Assembly (NCBI GenBank): GCA_039028975.1
Contig: JBCCHB010000098.1
Location: forward strand, 1 to 62,974
DNA from: JAHBNG01 sp039028975
GTDB taxonomy: Bacteria > Chloroflexota > Anaerolineae > Caldilineales > Caldilineaceae
DNA length: 62,974 nt
Reading direction: 5' to 3'
Both the position numbers and the translations under genes were made by a program. The notes under the pieces were generated by a model that searched no databases, was not told where the DNA came from, and was given only the letters and a program-made list of their open reading frames with translations. Each line of letters starts with the position of its first letter. Positions within the stretch are counted from its first letter, which is position 1. This document shows positions 25,576-34,738 of this stretch, in pieces.

Positions 25576-26109
25576 AGGCAGCTCTCGATCCTGCGCCAAC
25601 AGGTTGGTGTGGTCTTCCACCAGGCTGACGATCAGTTATTCAGCGCAAGCGTCCGACAGGACATTAGCTTTGGACCGCTGGATTTGGGGTTAAGTCAGCA
25701 AGAGGCATCAATGCGAGTCCATGAAGCTGCCAAGCAATGTGGTCTGTTTCATCTGCTGTATCGACCGACTCATGCTCTAAGCGGTGGTGAAAAGGCACGC
25801 TGTGCGTTGGCTGGTGTACTGGCAATGAGACCAGGGTTGCTGCTTATTGATGAACCGACCGCCAGCCTCGATCCACCTGCTCGCCAGCAGGTTTTTCGGA
25901 TTCTTGAGTCGCTGACGACTAAGGGAAAAACTATCGTATTGGCCACTCATGAGATTGAAATCGCCCATAACTGGGCTGACTACGTTCTCATATTGCAGGA
26001 AGGGTCTCTGTTGGCTTCCGGACCTGCAACCAGCATCATGAACGATCAGGCGTTACTCGTCCACATAGGTCTAGATAAGCCTTGGTATAGCGAGCTAACA
26101 AAGAGGTGA
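25576..26109 (+). pseudogene. cbiO: 5'-truncated cobalt ECF transporter ATPase CbiO
   Basis: About 177 codons give the C-terminal two thirds of an ABC ATPase of the cobalt/nickel ECF type. The open frame begins right after an in-frame TAA (25573) with LRQQVGVVFHQADDQLF, which in CbiO is the Q-loop region near residue 80. The signature ALSGGEKARCALAGV, Walker B LLLIDEPTASLD and the switch His in VLATHE are intact. The first ~75 residues with Walker A are missing, so it cannot bind ATP normally even if started at GTG 25609. CbiM, CbiN and CbiQ are also absent. It looks like the remnant of a cbiMNQO operon that the upstream riboswitch once controlled. CbiA follows. Confidence 0.85.
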
Positions 26110-26198
26110 GAGACAGAGGGACAGGCAAGGATAAGCAGAGATAGTGAGACAAAGGAAAATCTTCACTTGCAATCCAGCAACTTTGCCACATAAACACC

Positions 26199-27659
26199 AT
26201 GAACCATATTCCACGTCTTGTCATTGCTGGTCAATCATCAGGGGTTGGGAAGACCACCATAACGGTTGGGTTAAATGCGGCGTTGTCGAGGCAAGGTCGG
26301 ATTGTGCAGCCCTTTAAGTGCGGCCCTGACTATATTGATCCCATGTATCATACCATGGCTGCGAGGCGGGTTTGTCGGAATTTAGACACATGGATGGTAG
26401 AGAAAGAGCAGGTCAAACAGAGCTTCACACAGGCCACCCAAGGAGCAGAGATTGGGTTGGTGGAAGGAGTGATGGGTCTATATGATGGGTATGAGGCGCT
26501 GACAGAGGCAGGCAGTACTGCTGAAGTAGCGAAGCTAATTCAAGCGCCCATCATTCTGGTCGTCAACGTTGCCAAAATGGCACGTAGTGTTGGGGCTATC
26601 GCTCTGGGCTATCGTGACTTTGATCCCCAGGTGCAAATTAGTGGCGTCATCTGTAACAATGTCGCTAGTGACCGTCATGCCCAATGGGTAACCGAGGCCG
26701 TCGAGTCGATTGGTCTGCCGGTCTTGGGGTGTATCCCACGCGACCAAGCTCTACACATACCGGAGCGCCATTTGGGATTGTTAACGGCTGTTGAACGGCA
26801 AGCGGAAGTCGCTACGTTTCTAGAGGAGAGTGCCAACCTCATTAGCCAGCATATTGATCTGGAACGAGTTTGGGGAGTTGCCTCTTCTGCTCTGGAAGAT
26901 GAAGCGTCTTATCCTCAGGGCCATAAGATGGGATCCCCGACTTACTCGTCGGAGGTTATTCCCTCAGAGAAGATGAATACACCCATTGCAGGCGGGGAAC
27001 AGCCTCGAATTGCCGTGGCCTATGATGAGGCATTCTGCTTCTATTACGAGGATAATTTTGATTTTTTGCGAGCAGCCGGTGCAACCATCTGCCATTTTAG
27101 TCCACTTCATGATAAAACGCTGCCAGCAGACGTCTCGGCCCTCTACCTTGGCGGTGGGTATCCTGAATTATACGCAGCTCAACTCTCGGCTAACCCCGGT
27201 ATGATGGATGCCATACGCCAGGCCATTCATAGTGAGATGCCGATCTATGCTGAGTGTGGTGGGTTAATGGTGCTGACCGAAGCCATTATTGATCTCCACG
27301 GTAAAACCCATCCTATGCTTGGCGTCTTATCAGGGTATATAGTCATGGAGAAGCGCGTGCGCTTGGGCTATAGGGAGGTGGCAGCGGTGCAAGATACGCC
27401 TCTATTGAAAGCAGGTGAAAGAGCACGCGGCCATGAATTTCACTATTCGAGATGGATGCGAGACGAAACCGATCCCCATTTTCAGCACGCCTATTCGGTT
27501 ACACCCCGTAGGGACGAAGCAGCTTGGCACGAAGGAGCGCTATTGGACAATCTGCTGGCCTCCTACGTTCACCTACATTTTGGCTCAAATCCAAGGATGG
27601 CAGAACGGTTTGTTGAACAAAGTCGTCGGCATCAAAAGAAGCAGGTGCGTAATCCGTGA
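26199..27659 (+). CDS. cbiA: Cobyrinate a,c-diamide synthase CbiA
   Basis: CbiA uses glutamine and ATP to amidate the a and c side chains of cobyrinate in the anaerobic B12 pathway (cytosol). The 486-residue protein has both expected domains. The N-terminal DTBS-like P-loop is GQSSGVGKTTIT at about residues 7-18, with CGPDYIDPMYH near 42. The C-terminal class I glutamine amidotransferase has LYLGGGYPE near 315, the catalytic Cys in YAECGGLMVL near 348-357 and the His in HEFHYS near 413. The ATG start lacks a good SD. It lies 90 bp after the cbiO remnant and is followed by hairpin repeat H, so it may be transcribed apart from cobA. Confidence 0.95.
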   Translation: MNHIPRLVIAGQSSGVGKTTITVGLNAALSRQGRIVQPFKCGPDYIDPMYHTMAARRVCRNLDTWMVEKEQVKQSFTQATQGAEIGLVEGVMGLYDGYEALTEAGSTAEVAKLIQAPIILVVNVAKMARSVGAIALGYRDFDPQVQISGVICNNVASDRHAQWVTEAVESIGLPVLGCIPRDQALHIPERHLGLLTAVERQAEVATFLEESANLISQHIDLERVWGVASSALEDEASYPQGHKMGSPTYSSEVIPSEKMNTPIAGGEQPRIAVAYDEAFCFYYEDNFDFLRAAGATICHFSPLHDKTLPADVSALYLGGGYPELYAAQLSANPGMMDAIRQAIHSEMPIYAECGGLMVLTEAIIDLHGKTHPMLGVLSGYIVMEKRVRLGYREVAAVQDTPLLKAGERARGHEFHYSRWMRDETDPHFQHAYSVTPRRDEAAWHEGALLDNLLASYVHLHFGSNPRMAERFVEQSRRHQKKQVRNP

Positions 27660-27674
27660 TTCGTGAACTGACTA

Positions 27675-27763
27675 TTATAGACACCAAGAAAAAGATTTTC
27701 CGCCCTTACCCTTCGACACGCTCAGGGGGCGGTTGGAAAATCTTTTTCTTAAAAACTATAGTT
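27675..27763. repeat. Hairpin repeat H, copy 2
   Basis: TATAGACACCAAGAAAAAG and ATTTTCCGCCC lie at the left and GGGCGGTTGGAAAAT, CTTTTTCTTAAAA and ACTATAG at the right. The core CCCTTCGACACGCTCAGG (27709-27726) has the same orientation as in copy 1 (17079), yet the outermost flanks are swapped. A degenerate GTAGGTGCGG repeat follows at about 27797. No gene is recognised in 27660-28000. Confidence 0.8.
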
Positions 27764-28000
27764 TGGTAAATTATTCTACTTTAGAAACGACCGATCGTAG
27801 GTGCGGTCCCCAGTTTCCTGAGGCAAGCTTGCAACCCCACAACCGTGGAAAATCCCATGGCTTCTCTTGAAAATGAGGGGGCTAGCTACATTTGCGCAGT
27901 TAAAAACAGCGCCTACAGTTAAACTATCAAAACTTAGTATACAATTTGTTAGCAGAGTGTTAGCAGAGTGAATTATTCACTAATTTTGGAGGCAATCTAG

Positions 28001-28774
28001 ATGGGCAAGGTGTATTTGGTGGGTGCTGGGCCAGGGGATCCTGAGTTAATCACCGTCAAAGGGTTGCGAGTCCTACGCGAGGCCAATGTGATCCTTTATG
28101 ATAGGCTGGCACCCCAGGAATTGCTGGACGAGTGCAAAGCGGATGCGGAGAAGATCTATGTTGGCAAGGTGCCGAAGAAGGTTATGGGTCACCAGCAAGA
28201 TGAGATCAATCGTCTGCTAGTTAGCCATGCACAGCAGGGCAAGACGGTAGTACGGCTCAAGGGAGGTGATCCCTTTGTCTTTGGCCGGGGTGGTGAAGAG
28301 GCGCTGGCTTGTGCCAAGGCCGGGGTTGCCTTTGAAGTGGTGCCAGGCATCAGTAGTTCTATCGCCGTGCCAGCTTATGCTGGCGTTCCCGTTACCCAGC
28401 GTGACTACAACAATACCTTTGCCGTCTTTTCTGGCCACAATGATCCCGATGTGGAGCCAGAGGCCGTCAATTACCAGGCGTTGGCCAAAATCGGAGCAGA
28501 AGGCACAGTCGTAATTTTAATGGGGATTATGTTCTTGGATGGCATTATGCGCGAGCTGCTCAAAGCAGGTCTTCCCCCGGAGACACCCGCCATTACCATT
28601 CAGCAGGGAACAACTGCCAACCAACGAGCTGTTGAGGCTAATGCTCAGGATCTGGCCCAAGCCGTCAAGGATGGAAACATCAAAGCACCGGCCACAACAT
28701 TGATTGGCTCAGTCGCAGAGCTGCGTCACCAAGGAATCGAATGGTTTGTTGAGAGAGCGGCCTCTGCCGAATAG
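28001..28774 (+). CDS. cobA: Uroporphyrinogen-III C-methyltransferase
   Basis: SUMT methylates uroporphyrinogen III at C2 and C7 with SAM to give precorrin-2, the entry to B12 and siroheme. The 257-residue protein is a single tetrapyrrole methylase domain: GAGPGDPELITVKG at 8-21, the acceptor-region YDRLAPQELL, RLKGGDPFVFGRGGEE near 86-101 and VVPGISS near 119. No HemD or CysG oxidase domain is fused. A clear GGAGG precedes ATG 28001. It is the first gene of the compact run cobA-cbiX-cbiC-cbiD-cbiET-cbiL-cbiFG. Confidence 0.96.
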   Translation: MGKVYLVGAGPGDPELITVKGLRVLREANVILYDRLAPQELLDECKADAEKIYVGKVPKKVMGHQQDEINRLLVSHAQQGKTVVRLKGGDPFVFGRGGEEALACAKAGVAFEVVPGISSSIAVPAYAGVPVTQRDYNNTFAVFSGHNDPDVEPEAVNYQALAKIGAEGTVVILMGIMFLDGIMRELLKAGLPPETPAITIQQGTTANQRAVEANAQDLAQAVKDGNIKAPATTLIGSVAELRHQGIEWFVERAASAE

Positions 28775-28874
28775 ATCAGTAGTTTTGCATGGAGCAGGAG
28801 GCACCACCGAGGGTGAAAATGATCCTGCTAATCCATCTGAATCCCTCTCCTATTTTCAGGTCACAACAAAATCT

Positions 28875-30488
28875 ATGCAAGATACAGCCACCGCTAAGCG
28901 AGTCCTTCTCCTGATTGGACATGGCAGTCGGGATGAAGCCGCCATTGCCGAATACAACCAATTTGCAGCCAGCTTGGAGCAGCACCTCTCTATCCCTGTT
29001 CAATCCTGTTTTTTAGAGTTTGCTGACCCGCCCATTGCCCGGGGAATTCAAAGCGCAGTGGAACTTCATGGAGCCACGGAGGTGATTGCCCTACCTCTGT
29101 TTCTGGGAGCGGGTGGTCACCAGAAGAATGACGTTCCCGCAATCATCAACTGGGCCAAAGCACGCTATCCTCAGGTGACCTTCCGCTATGGCACGCCAAT
29201 CGGTACCCACTACGGCATTGTCCAAACCTTGGCGGCACGCGCGGAAGAGATGTTGGCCTTTGCAGACGTAGAGCCTTCCGAGACGGCGCTGCTATTGGTG
29301 GGAAGAGGCAGTTCCGATCCGGATTCCAATTCAGAGGTCTACAAGATGGCAAGGATGCTCTGGGAGGGTCGCGAATATAGTTGGGTTGAAAGCTGCTTCT
29401 ATGCCCTGACCAAGCCTGACATTAGCACCGGCATTGCTCGGTGCGTCCAACTGGGTGCGCGCCATATTGTGGTATTACCCTATCTGCTCTTCACCGGCTT
29501 CATTTTGAGAAGAACGGCTGCTCAGGTAGAGGCTGCAAAAACCCAATATCCCAACCTCTCCATCCAGGTGGCTGGCCATCTAAGTACCCACCAAGCCGTG
29601 ATTGAGGCCGTGGCCCAGCGATATGAAGAGGCCACCCAGGGGCTTGCTGCCATGTCCTGCGATCTCTGCAAATACCGTCATCGCTTTGCAGGTTACGAGC
29701 AAGAATTTGGTCTTCCCCAGAATTCAGATCACCACCACGGGTTGCGTGGATTGCCCAATGGGGGGCATGGGGCATATAACGATTTGCCACCGGAGCTAGA
29801 GGCCAAGCTGGCTCAGATCTTACCGCCCCGCTATCAAGAATCCGCTACTGGAGACGGGAACGGCAATGGTACTCGCGTATCGGCGGCCCCCATGGCCGGT
29901 GCCGATCTCAAATTCGGTCAGGATGGTTCGGTGGCTTGGGGAGAGATGTGGGAGGATTTTTGTGATTTGGCTTTGGCTGGTGGCCCCAGTCATCGAAGCG
30001 AACTGCTGGAGCCGGTCGATCCGCAACTGGCAAAATTGAATCCGTCTGGCTATGAGGCGGTTCTGAATGAACTGGCTCGCGGGCTGGAATTAGTGACCGA
30101 GTTAGAGACGGTAGAGAGCCGTTCCCAGGGTTGGATCGGTCTAACTTGTCATAGCGAAGAGATGGCCATCTGGTTGCTCCGAGCCATTGTGGTGGAGAAT
30201 ATTTTCGCCCGTCGTGAAGGCCATATCCTTTACTTTCCGGCTGGCCCTCACTTTCAGTTGGGCGATGAGATCAAGAGCATTATTACAGTGGCGGCCAAAA
30301 CCCACCACTACTGGACCGAGCATCTAGCTGGACAACAGTTGGCGGAACAGGAAACGACCAATGCCGCTGTTCGCGTCAGTATGATAAATGGGGCAGAAGA
30401 AGATATTGGTCAGCTGGGTGTTGGGCTAACAGATGATGTGACAACAGAGAATGGCGTTGTAAGCGCTGGAGAAGTGAGCAGTGTTTGA
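28875..30488 (+). CDS. cbiX: Sirohydrochlorin cobaltochelatase CbiX with extra C-terminal domain
   Basis: CbiX inserts Co2+ into sirohydrochlorin, committing it to B12. The protein is about 537 residues. Two CbiX/CbiK-type domains span about 8-255, with metal-binding histidines in LIGHGSRD and GAGGHQKND. The MSCDLC (MxCxxC) iron-sulfur-type motif near 262 and a His-rich stretch ending HHH follow, as in long CbiX of Bacillus. A low-complexity linker leads to a ~170-residue C-terminal domain holding FCDLALAGGPSHR, which I do not recognise from characterised chelatases. ATG 28875 is chosen because homology starts there; the frame is open further upstream but overlaps cobA and has no SD. The end overlaps cbiC by eight bases. 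Confidence 0.92.
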   Translation: MQDTATAKRVLLLIGHGSRDEAAIAEYNQFAASLEQHLSIPVQSCFLEFADPPIARGIQSAVELHGATEVIALPLFLGAGGHQKNDVPAIINWAKARYPQVTFRYGTPIGTHYGIVQTLAARAEEMLAFADVEPSETALLLVGRGSSDPDSNSEVYKMARMLWEGREYSWVESCFYALTKPDISTGIARCVQLGARHIVVLPYLLFTGFILRRTAAQVEAAKTQYPNLSIQVAGHLSTHQAVIEAVAQRYEEATQGLAAMSCDLCKYRHRFAGYEQEFGLPQNSDHHHGLRGLPNGGHGAYNDLPPELEAKLAQILPPRYQESATGDGNGNGTRVSAAPMAGADLKFGQDGSVAWGEMWEDFCDLALAGGPSHRSELLEPVDPQLAKLNPSGYEAVLNELARGLELVTELETVESRSQGWIGLTCHSEEMAIWLLRAIVVENIFARREGHILYFPAGPHFQLGDEIKSIITVAAKTHHYWTEHLAGQQLAEQETTNAAVRVSMINGAEEDIGQLGVGLTDDVTTENGVVSAGEVSSV

Positions 30489-31146
30489 TTACCCAACGCT
30501 GTCACCCCAAGGAATCACAGAGCAATCCTTTGAAACAATTCGACGGGAGTTGTCTGCAGCAAACATCATTTTGCCTAGCGACACAGCACCTATTGTGGAA
30601 CGGATGATCCACAGCACAGCAGACTTTGACTTTGCGACCATCACTCGCTTCTCAACGGGAGCCGTTCAGGCTGGCATCCACGCATTAGGTAACGGTTGTG
30701 CCATTATTACCGACGTCAACATGATACGGATGGGGATCAATGCAAGTCGTGTTCAGCAACAGGGTGGTACACTTCACTGCTTTGTGGCCGATGATGATGT
30801 GCGGCAACGTGCGGCAGAGACGGGCCATACGCGTAGTGCGCTGGGCATTCGGATGGCCTGGGAGCAGGGTCTGCTGCAGGACAGCATTGTGGTTGTCGGG
30901 AATGCTCCTACGGCTCTCTTTGAGATTATTCGTTTGATGTTGGAAAAAGAAGTCCGGCCAGCTCTTGTCATCGGCGTCCCAGTGGGGTTTATCAATGTGG
31001 TGGAGAGCAAAGAAGCGTTTATGAAGACAACGGTTGTGCCGTGGATTGTTACCCAGGGCAGGAAAGGCGGTTCTGCTGTAGCGGTGGCCATTGTTAATGC
31101 ATTGTTGCGGTTGGCAACGGGGACGCGGGCAACAGAGACGGATTAA
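30481..31146 (+). CDS. cbiC: Cobalt-precorrin-8 methylmutase CbiC
   Basis: CbiC moves the methyl group from C11 to C12 of (cobalt-)precorrin-8 to form (cobalt-)hydrogenobyrinate/cobyrinate. The 221-residue protein begins with the family pattern SFETIRRE, then RMIHSTADFDF with the catalytic His near residue 43, DVNMIRMGI near 80 and the PVGFINV/SKEAF region near 160-175. The start codon is GTG 30481, inside the end of cbiX (8-bp overlap), so translation is coupled. This coupling, and the CbiX-CbiC fusions known in other bacteria, support the assignment. Confidence 0.95.
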   Translation: MFDYPTLSPQGITEQSFETIRRELSAANIILPSDTAPIVERMIHSTADFDFATITRFSTGAVQAGIHALGNGCAIITDVNMIRMGINASRVQQQGGTLHCFVADDDVRQRAAETGHTRSALGIRMAWEQGLLQDSIVVVGNAPTALFEIIRLMLEKEVRPALVIGVPVGFINVVESKEAFMKTTVVPWIVTQGRKGGSAVAVAIVNALLRLATGTRATETD

Positions 31147-31270
31147 CGCAGATGAGCGCAAATGTAATAATTAATTTATGAATTGTTGAATTTGTGAATG
31201 GCTAATAACGGGTTGTGGGGTTCACGAACAACTCGTGGTCAACTCGCTTTGAGGTTACATTTATTCGACT

Positions 31271-32542
31271 ATGGGAAAATATACTGTTCCGCCCCGTAAC
31301 CGAACGGGCACCCGAACCGGCTACACAACTGGAAGTAATGCATCGGCTGCGGCCAAAGCGGCCACAGTGGCCCTAGTGACCAGGGAATGGCCTGATCAGG
31401 TGACCATTTCTCTACCCATAGGGGAAATGGCGACTATGACCCCGCTGGAGATGGCTCAGGCAAGCACAGATGACATTGCTGATTCAGGGACCGATTCAGA
31501 TTGGGCTTATTGTTGTATGTTGAAGGATGCCGGTGATGACCCGGATGTGACCCATGGTGCGTTGATTTGTGCTCGAGTAAGTCGGACACTGGAGCCAGGA
31601 ATTCACTTGCATGGCGGTGAAGGCGTTGGTACTGTCACCTTGCCGGGATTGGGTTTGACCGTGGATGGACCTGCCATCAACCCGGTACCCAGGCAGCAGA
31701 TCACCGAAAATGTACTAGACGCAGTGCGAGGTTCTTGCGAGGGAGGTGAGGATTGGCTGGAAGGGAATGGTCTCTCAGTCACCATCATTGTGCCAGAAGG
31801 TGAGGCCCTAGCCAAACGGACCCTAAATCCCCGCTTAGGCATTCTTGGTGGCATTAGCATCTTGGGAACAACGGGCAAAGTTTTCCCTTATAGCACGGCA
31901 GCTTGGCGCGCGAGTGTAATACAAGCCGTTGAAGTGGCAGCCAAAAATAATACAAGTAAAGTCGTGATGGCCACAGGGGGTCGCTCAGAGCGTTTTGCCA
32001 TGAAAATTTTCCCCGAACTGCCTGAGGTAGCCTTTGTGGAGTTAAGTGTCTTTACGGGCGATGCGCTCAAGACGTGTGTGGCTCATAAGGTGGTCGACGC
32101 AGTCTTTGTTGGTATGATGGGCAAGATGATTAAGACGGCCCAAGGTCACATGACTACCCATGTTGCTGGCAATCAAGTCGACTTTGGTTTCTTGGCCGAC
32201 GTCTGCCGCTTTGTAGACGCGCCGGTAGTCTTGACTGAGGCGGTTGCCCAAGCCAATACAGGACGTCACTTCTTGGAACTGTGCCAGGAGCATGAATTTA
32301 TGGCACCGGTTCAGCAAGTGACGGAACTGGCGTTGGAAGCTTGCGATTCATTTATCAAAGAACAAGGTGGTGAGATGGGTATCGAGGTGATTTTGGTCGA
32401 TTTTGGCGGTTCTATTTTGGGCCGAGCCAAGAGAAGCGCTGCCGACAGGCCATCTTCCAAATTGGAAGAACCCCATACACTTGTTGAGCGTCTGGCGGCT
32501 GATCCAGCCCATTCCTATGATGATGAGACAGTGATCAGATAG
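31271..32542 (+). CDS. cbiD: Cobalt-precorrin-5B C1-methyltransferase CbiD
   Basis: CbiD methylates C1 of the contracted corrin ring in the anaerobic pathway, a marker for early cobalt insertion. The 423-residue protein carries the family opening RTGYTTGSNASAAAKAA near 13-29, GEGVGTVT(L)PGL near 117 and GRSERFA near 236. It is longer than typical (about 370) owing to an insert near 70-90 and a C-terminal tail of about 40 residues rich in charged residues. A 124-bp gap without strong features separates it from cbiC. The SD is weak. Confidence 0.95.
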   Translation: MGKYTVPPRNRTGTRTGYTTGSNASAAAKAATVALVTREWPDQVTISLPIGEMATMTPLEMAQASTDDIADSGTDSDWAYCCMLKDAGDDPDVTHGALICARVSRTLEPGIHLHGGEGVGTVTLPGLGLTVDGPAINPVPRQQITENVLDAVRGSCEGGEDWLEGNGLSVTIIVPEGEALAKRTLNPRLGILGGISILGTTGKVFPYSTAAWRASVIQAVEVAAKNNTSKVVMATGGRSERFAMKIFPELPEVAFVELSVFTGDALKTCVAHKVVDAVFVGMMGKMIKTAQGHMTTHVAGNQVDFGFLADVCRFVDAPVVLTEAVAQANTGRHFLELCQEHEFMAPVQQVTELALEACDSFIKEQGGEMGIEVILVDFGGSILGRAKRSAADRPSSKLEEPHTLVERLAADPAHSYDDETVIR

Positions 32543-32564
32543 TATGGATTGGTGGATAGCCGTA

Positions 32565-32585
32565 GGTCCGGTTTGTAACCGGACC
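32565..32585. repeat. Short perfect hairpin, GTAGGTCCGG family
   Basis: GGTCCGGTT (32565-32573), loop TGT, AACCGGACC (32577-32585). Preceded by GTA, it parallels the hairpin at 9-76 but with C/G swaps that keep pairing. It sits between cbiD and cbiET and has no T-run. Confidence 0.6.
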
Positions 32586-32598
32586 AAGAACTTCTGTC

Positions 32599-33864
32599 AT
32601 GGATGAATTCAAAGGATCTCGAAGAATTTTGACTCAATCTGAAGAACCTTTTGAACTCAGGAAGTCGAACAGGATTCTGGTCATTGGGATGAGTGCTGGT
32701 GGGGCTGAGAGCTTGCCACAAGTGCTATTGACGCGAATTCATGATTCGGATCTTCTGGTAGGCGGACGACGCCACTTGAGCTACTTTGACGATTTTTCTG
32801 GCCAACGGATGGCCATTGGCGCGAATATTGCTCAGATCAGTCAAAGATTATTCAAGGCACTTCAAATGGGAGAGAAAGCTGTCGTCTTGGCCTCCGGAGA
32901 TCCTCTCTGCTATGGCATTGGGAGCACCTTACTCAGGACGTTGCCCGCGGAAGCCTTAGAGATTTTGCCAGCACCGACGGCTTTTCAATTGGCCTTCTCA
33001 TCACTACACGAACCATGGCATGATGCAGCTTTCCTGAGCGCCCATGCTCGGCCTGTGACAGAAGTCGTTCAGCAGGTTCGCCTGGCAAGCAAAGCTGCCA
33101 TATTAACCGATCCTACCCAGACGCCTGCGGTTATTGCTCAAGCTCTTCTGGATAATGGCCTGGCCGGATCTACGCCTTGCGCCATCTGTGAAAATCTGGG
33201 TGGAAAGCAAGAGCGAATTGTACGGACGACGCTAGAGGCAGCCGCGAAAGAGGTATTTGCTGACTTAAATGTCTTTGTTGTCTGGCCAGAACGTGCAAAA
33301 AGATCGGGTATAACCCTTGGCCTGCCAGATGAGGTGTTTGAAACATCCCGCGGGCAGATCACCAAACGAGAGATTCGTCTGCTCGCCATTGCCGAATTGG
33401 CCGTCCAGCCGGGCCATGTGGTTTGGGATATTGGGGCAGGCAGTGGTTCGGTGGGAATCGAAATTGCCCGTAGCTGGCCGACGGCCCGAGTCTATGCGGT
33501 TGAAAAACGGGCTGAGTTTGTGGCTCACATTCAAACCAATCTGCAACGACATCATATACTCAATCTCCAAGTTATCCACGGTTCAGCTCCGGAAACCTGC
33601 GCCCAGTGGCCTGCTCCCAACGCGGTCTTCGTTGGTGGAAGCGGAGGTCATCTGGGTACAATCATCGAAGTTATCCGGCAGCGCCTGGAAGTAGGTGGCA
33701 AACTGGTCTGCAACTTGGCCACGCTGGAGAACCTAGCCCGAGTGCGGAAGCTGCTACCAGACGCCCAAGTCAACCAAATACAAATCAACCGGGGTGTACC
33801 CATTGGTGAGATGATGCGCTTACAGCCGCTCAATCCAGTTTTGATGGTAAAATGGGCGAAATAA
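32599..33864 (+). CDS. cbiET: Precorrin-6Y C5,15-methyltransferase (CbiE-CbiT fusion)
   Basis: A 421-residue CobL-like fusion. The N-terminal half is CbiE, a tetrapyrrole methylase (VIGMSAGGAESLP near 30-42, ASGDPLCYGIGSTLL near 95-109) that acts at C5. The C-terminal half is CbiT, a Rossmann SAM methyltransferase (VWDIGAGSGSVGIEIA near 275-290, AVEKRAEF near 299) that methylates C15 and decarboxylates the C12 acetate. The first ~25 residues precede the CbiE core, so translation may start somewhat later. It is separated from cbiL by 15 bp. Confidence 0.95.
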   Translation: MDEFKGSRRILTQSEEPFELRKSNRILVIGMSAGGAESLPQVLLTRIHDSDLLVGGRRHLSYFDDFSGQRMAIGANIAQISQRLFKALQMGEKAVVLASGDPLCYGIGSTLLRTLPAEALEILPAPTAFQLAFSSLHEPWHDAAFLSAHARPVTEVVQQVRLASKAAILTDPTQTPAVIAQALLDNGLAGSTPCAICENLGGKQERIVRTTLEAAAKEVFADLNVFVVWPERAKRSGITLGLPDEVFETSRGQITKREIRLLAIAELAVQPGHVVWDIGAGSGSVGIEIARSWPTARVYAVEKRAEFVAHIQTNLQRHHILNLQVIHGSAPETCAQWPAPNAVFVGGSGGHLGTIIEVIRQRLEVGGKLVCNLATLENLARVRKLLPDAQVNQIQINRGVPIGEMMRLQPLNPVLMVKWAK

Positions 33865-33879
33865 TTTGAGGCCAAGATA

Positions 33880-34629
33880 ATGCCCTATGAATTAACCGCT
33901 GTTGGATTAGGTCCTGGCGATCCGGAACTCATCACATTGAAAGGATTTCGTGCCTTACAAGCCGCCAACTTTATCTTTGTCCCCCAAAGCAAAGGCGGCG
34001 AGCAGAGTTTAGCCTTGCGCATTGCCCAGCCCCACATTGACCCGACGCGCCAGCAAGTAATCGCCCTGGCCCTACCCATGACCCGCAACAGCCAAGAGCT
34101 GATTCCGGCTTGGCAGGCTGCCGCTGATACGATCTGGCAGACGCTGGATGAAGCAGGCCAAGGCGAGGAATCCAACCATCCACAAAAAACATACCGTGCC
34201 GTCTATCTGCTCCTCGGTGACCCCCTGCTCTATGGCACCTTTACCTACATTTGGACAGAGATTGCCCAACGTTACCCGCAAATCAGCGTACAGATTGTGC
34301 CAGGTATCACTTCCTTTGCTGCTACCGCAGCAACAGTGGGTATGCCACTCAGTGCCACGTCGGACAGGGTAGCTATCTTACCTGCCAGCTATGAGACGGA
34401 TACGCGCACATTGCACCAACTCATGGCCCAGTTCGAGACGGTGATCTTAATGAAAGCCGGGCCAGTCCTGCCCCAACTATTAGATGTATTGAGCGAACTG
34501 AACCTGATTAAGAGCACCATTTATGCAGAGCGTGTGGGCATGCCTGAAGAGAGGGTTGTGACTGATTTAAATCAGCTTCCTAAGGAGCCAGCTCCCTACC
34601 TGTCTCTATTGATTGTCAAACGAGGTTAA
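33880..34629 (+). CDS. cbiL: Precorrin-2 C20-methyltransferase CbiL
   Basis: CbiL/CobI methylates C20 of (cobalt-)precorrin-2. The 249-residue tetrapyrrole methylase shows VGLGPGDPELITLKG near 8-22, LLGDPLLYGTFTYI near 110-123 with the Y-G-T-F pattern typical of the C20 enzymes, IVPGITSF near 141 and a MKAGP strand near 190. It begins 15 bp after cbiET and follows the same operon direction. Confidence 0.95.
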   Translation: MPYELTAVGLGPGDPELITLKGFRALQAANFIFVPQSKGGEQSLALRIAQPHIDPTRQQVIALALPMTRNSQELIPAWQAAADTIWQTLDEAGQGEESNHPQKTYRAVYLLLGDPLLYGTFTYIWTEIAQRYPQISVQIVPGITSFAATAATVGMPLSATSDRVAILPASYETDTRTLHQLMAQFETVILMKAGPVLPQLLDVLSELNLIKSTIYAERVGMPEERVVTDLNQLPKEPAPYLSLLIVKRG

Positions 34630-34738
34630 CAGTACAGCAGACCTGGACTTCAACTAACCGTGGATCGTATAACCTTGGGCCGCCCGAACAACCTTGGACC
34701 ACCTGACTCGGGACCATTAATTCTACAAAGAGATTTTC

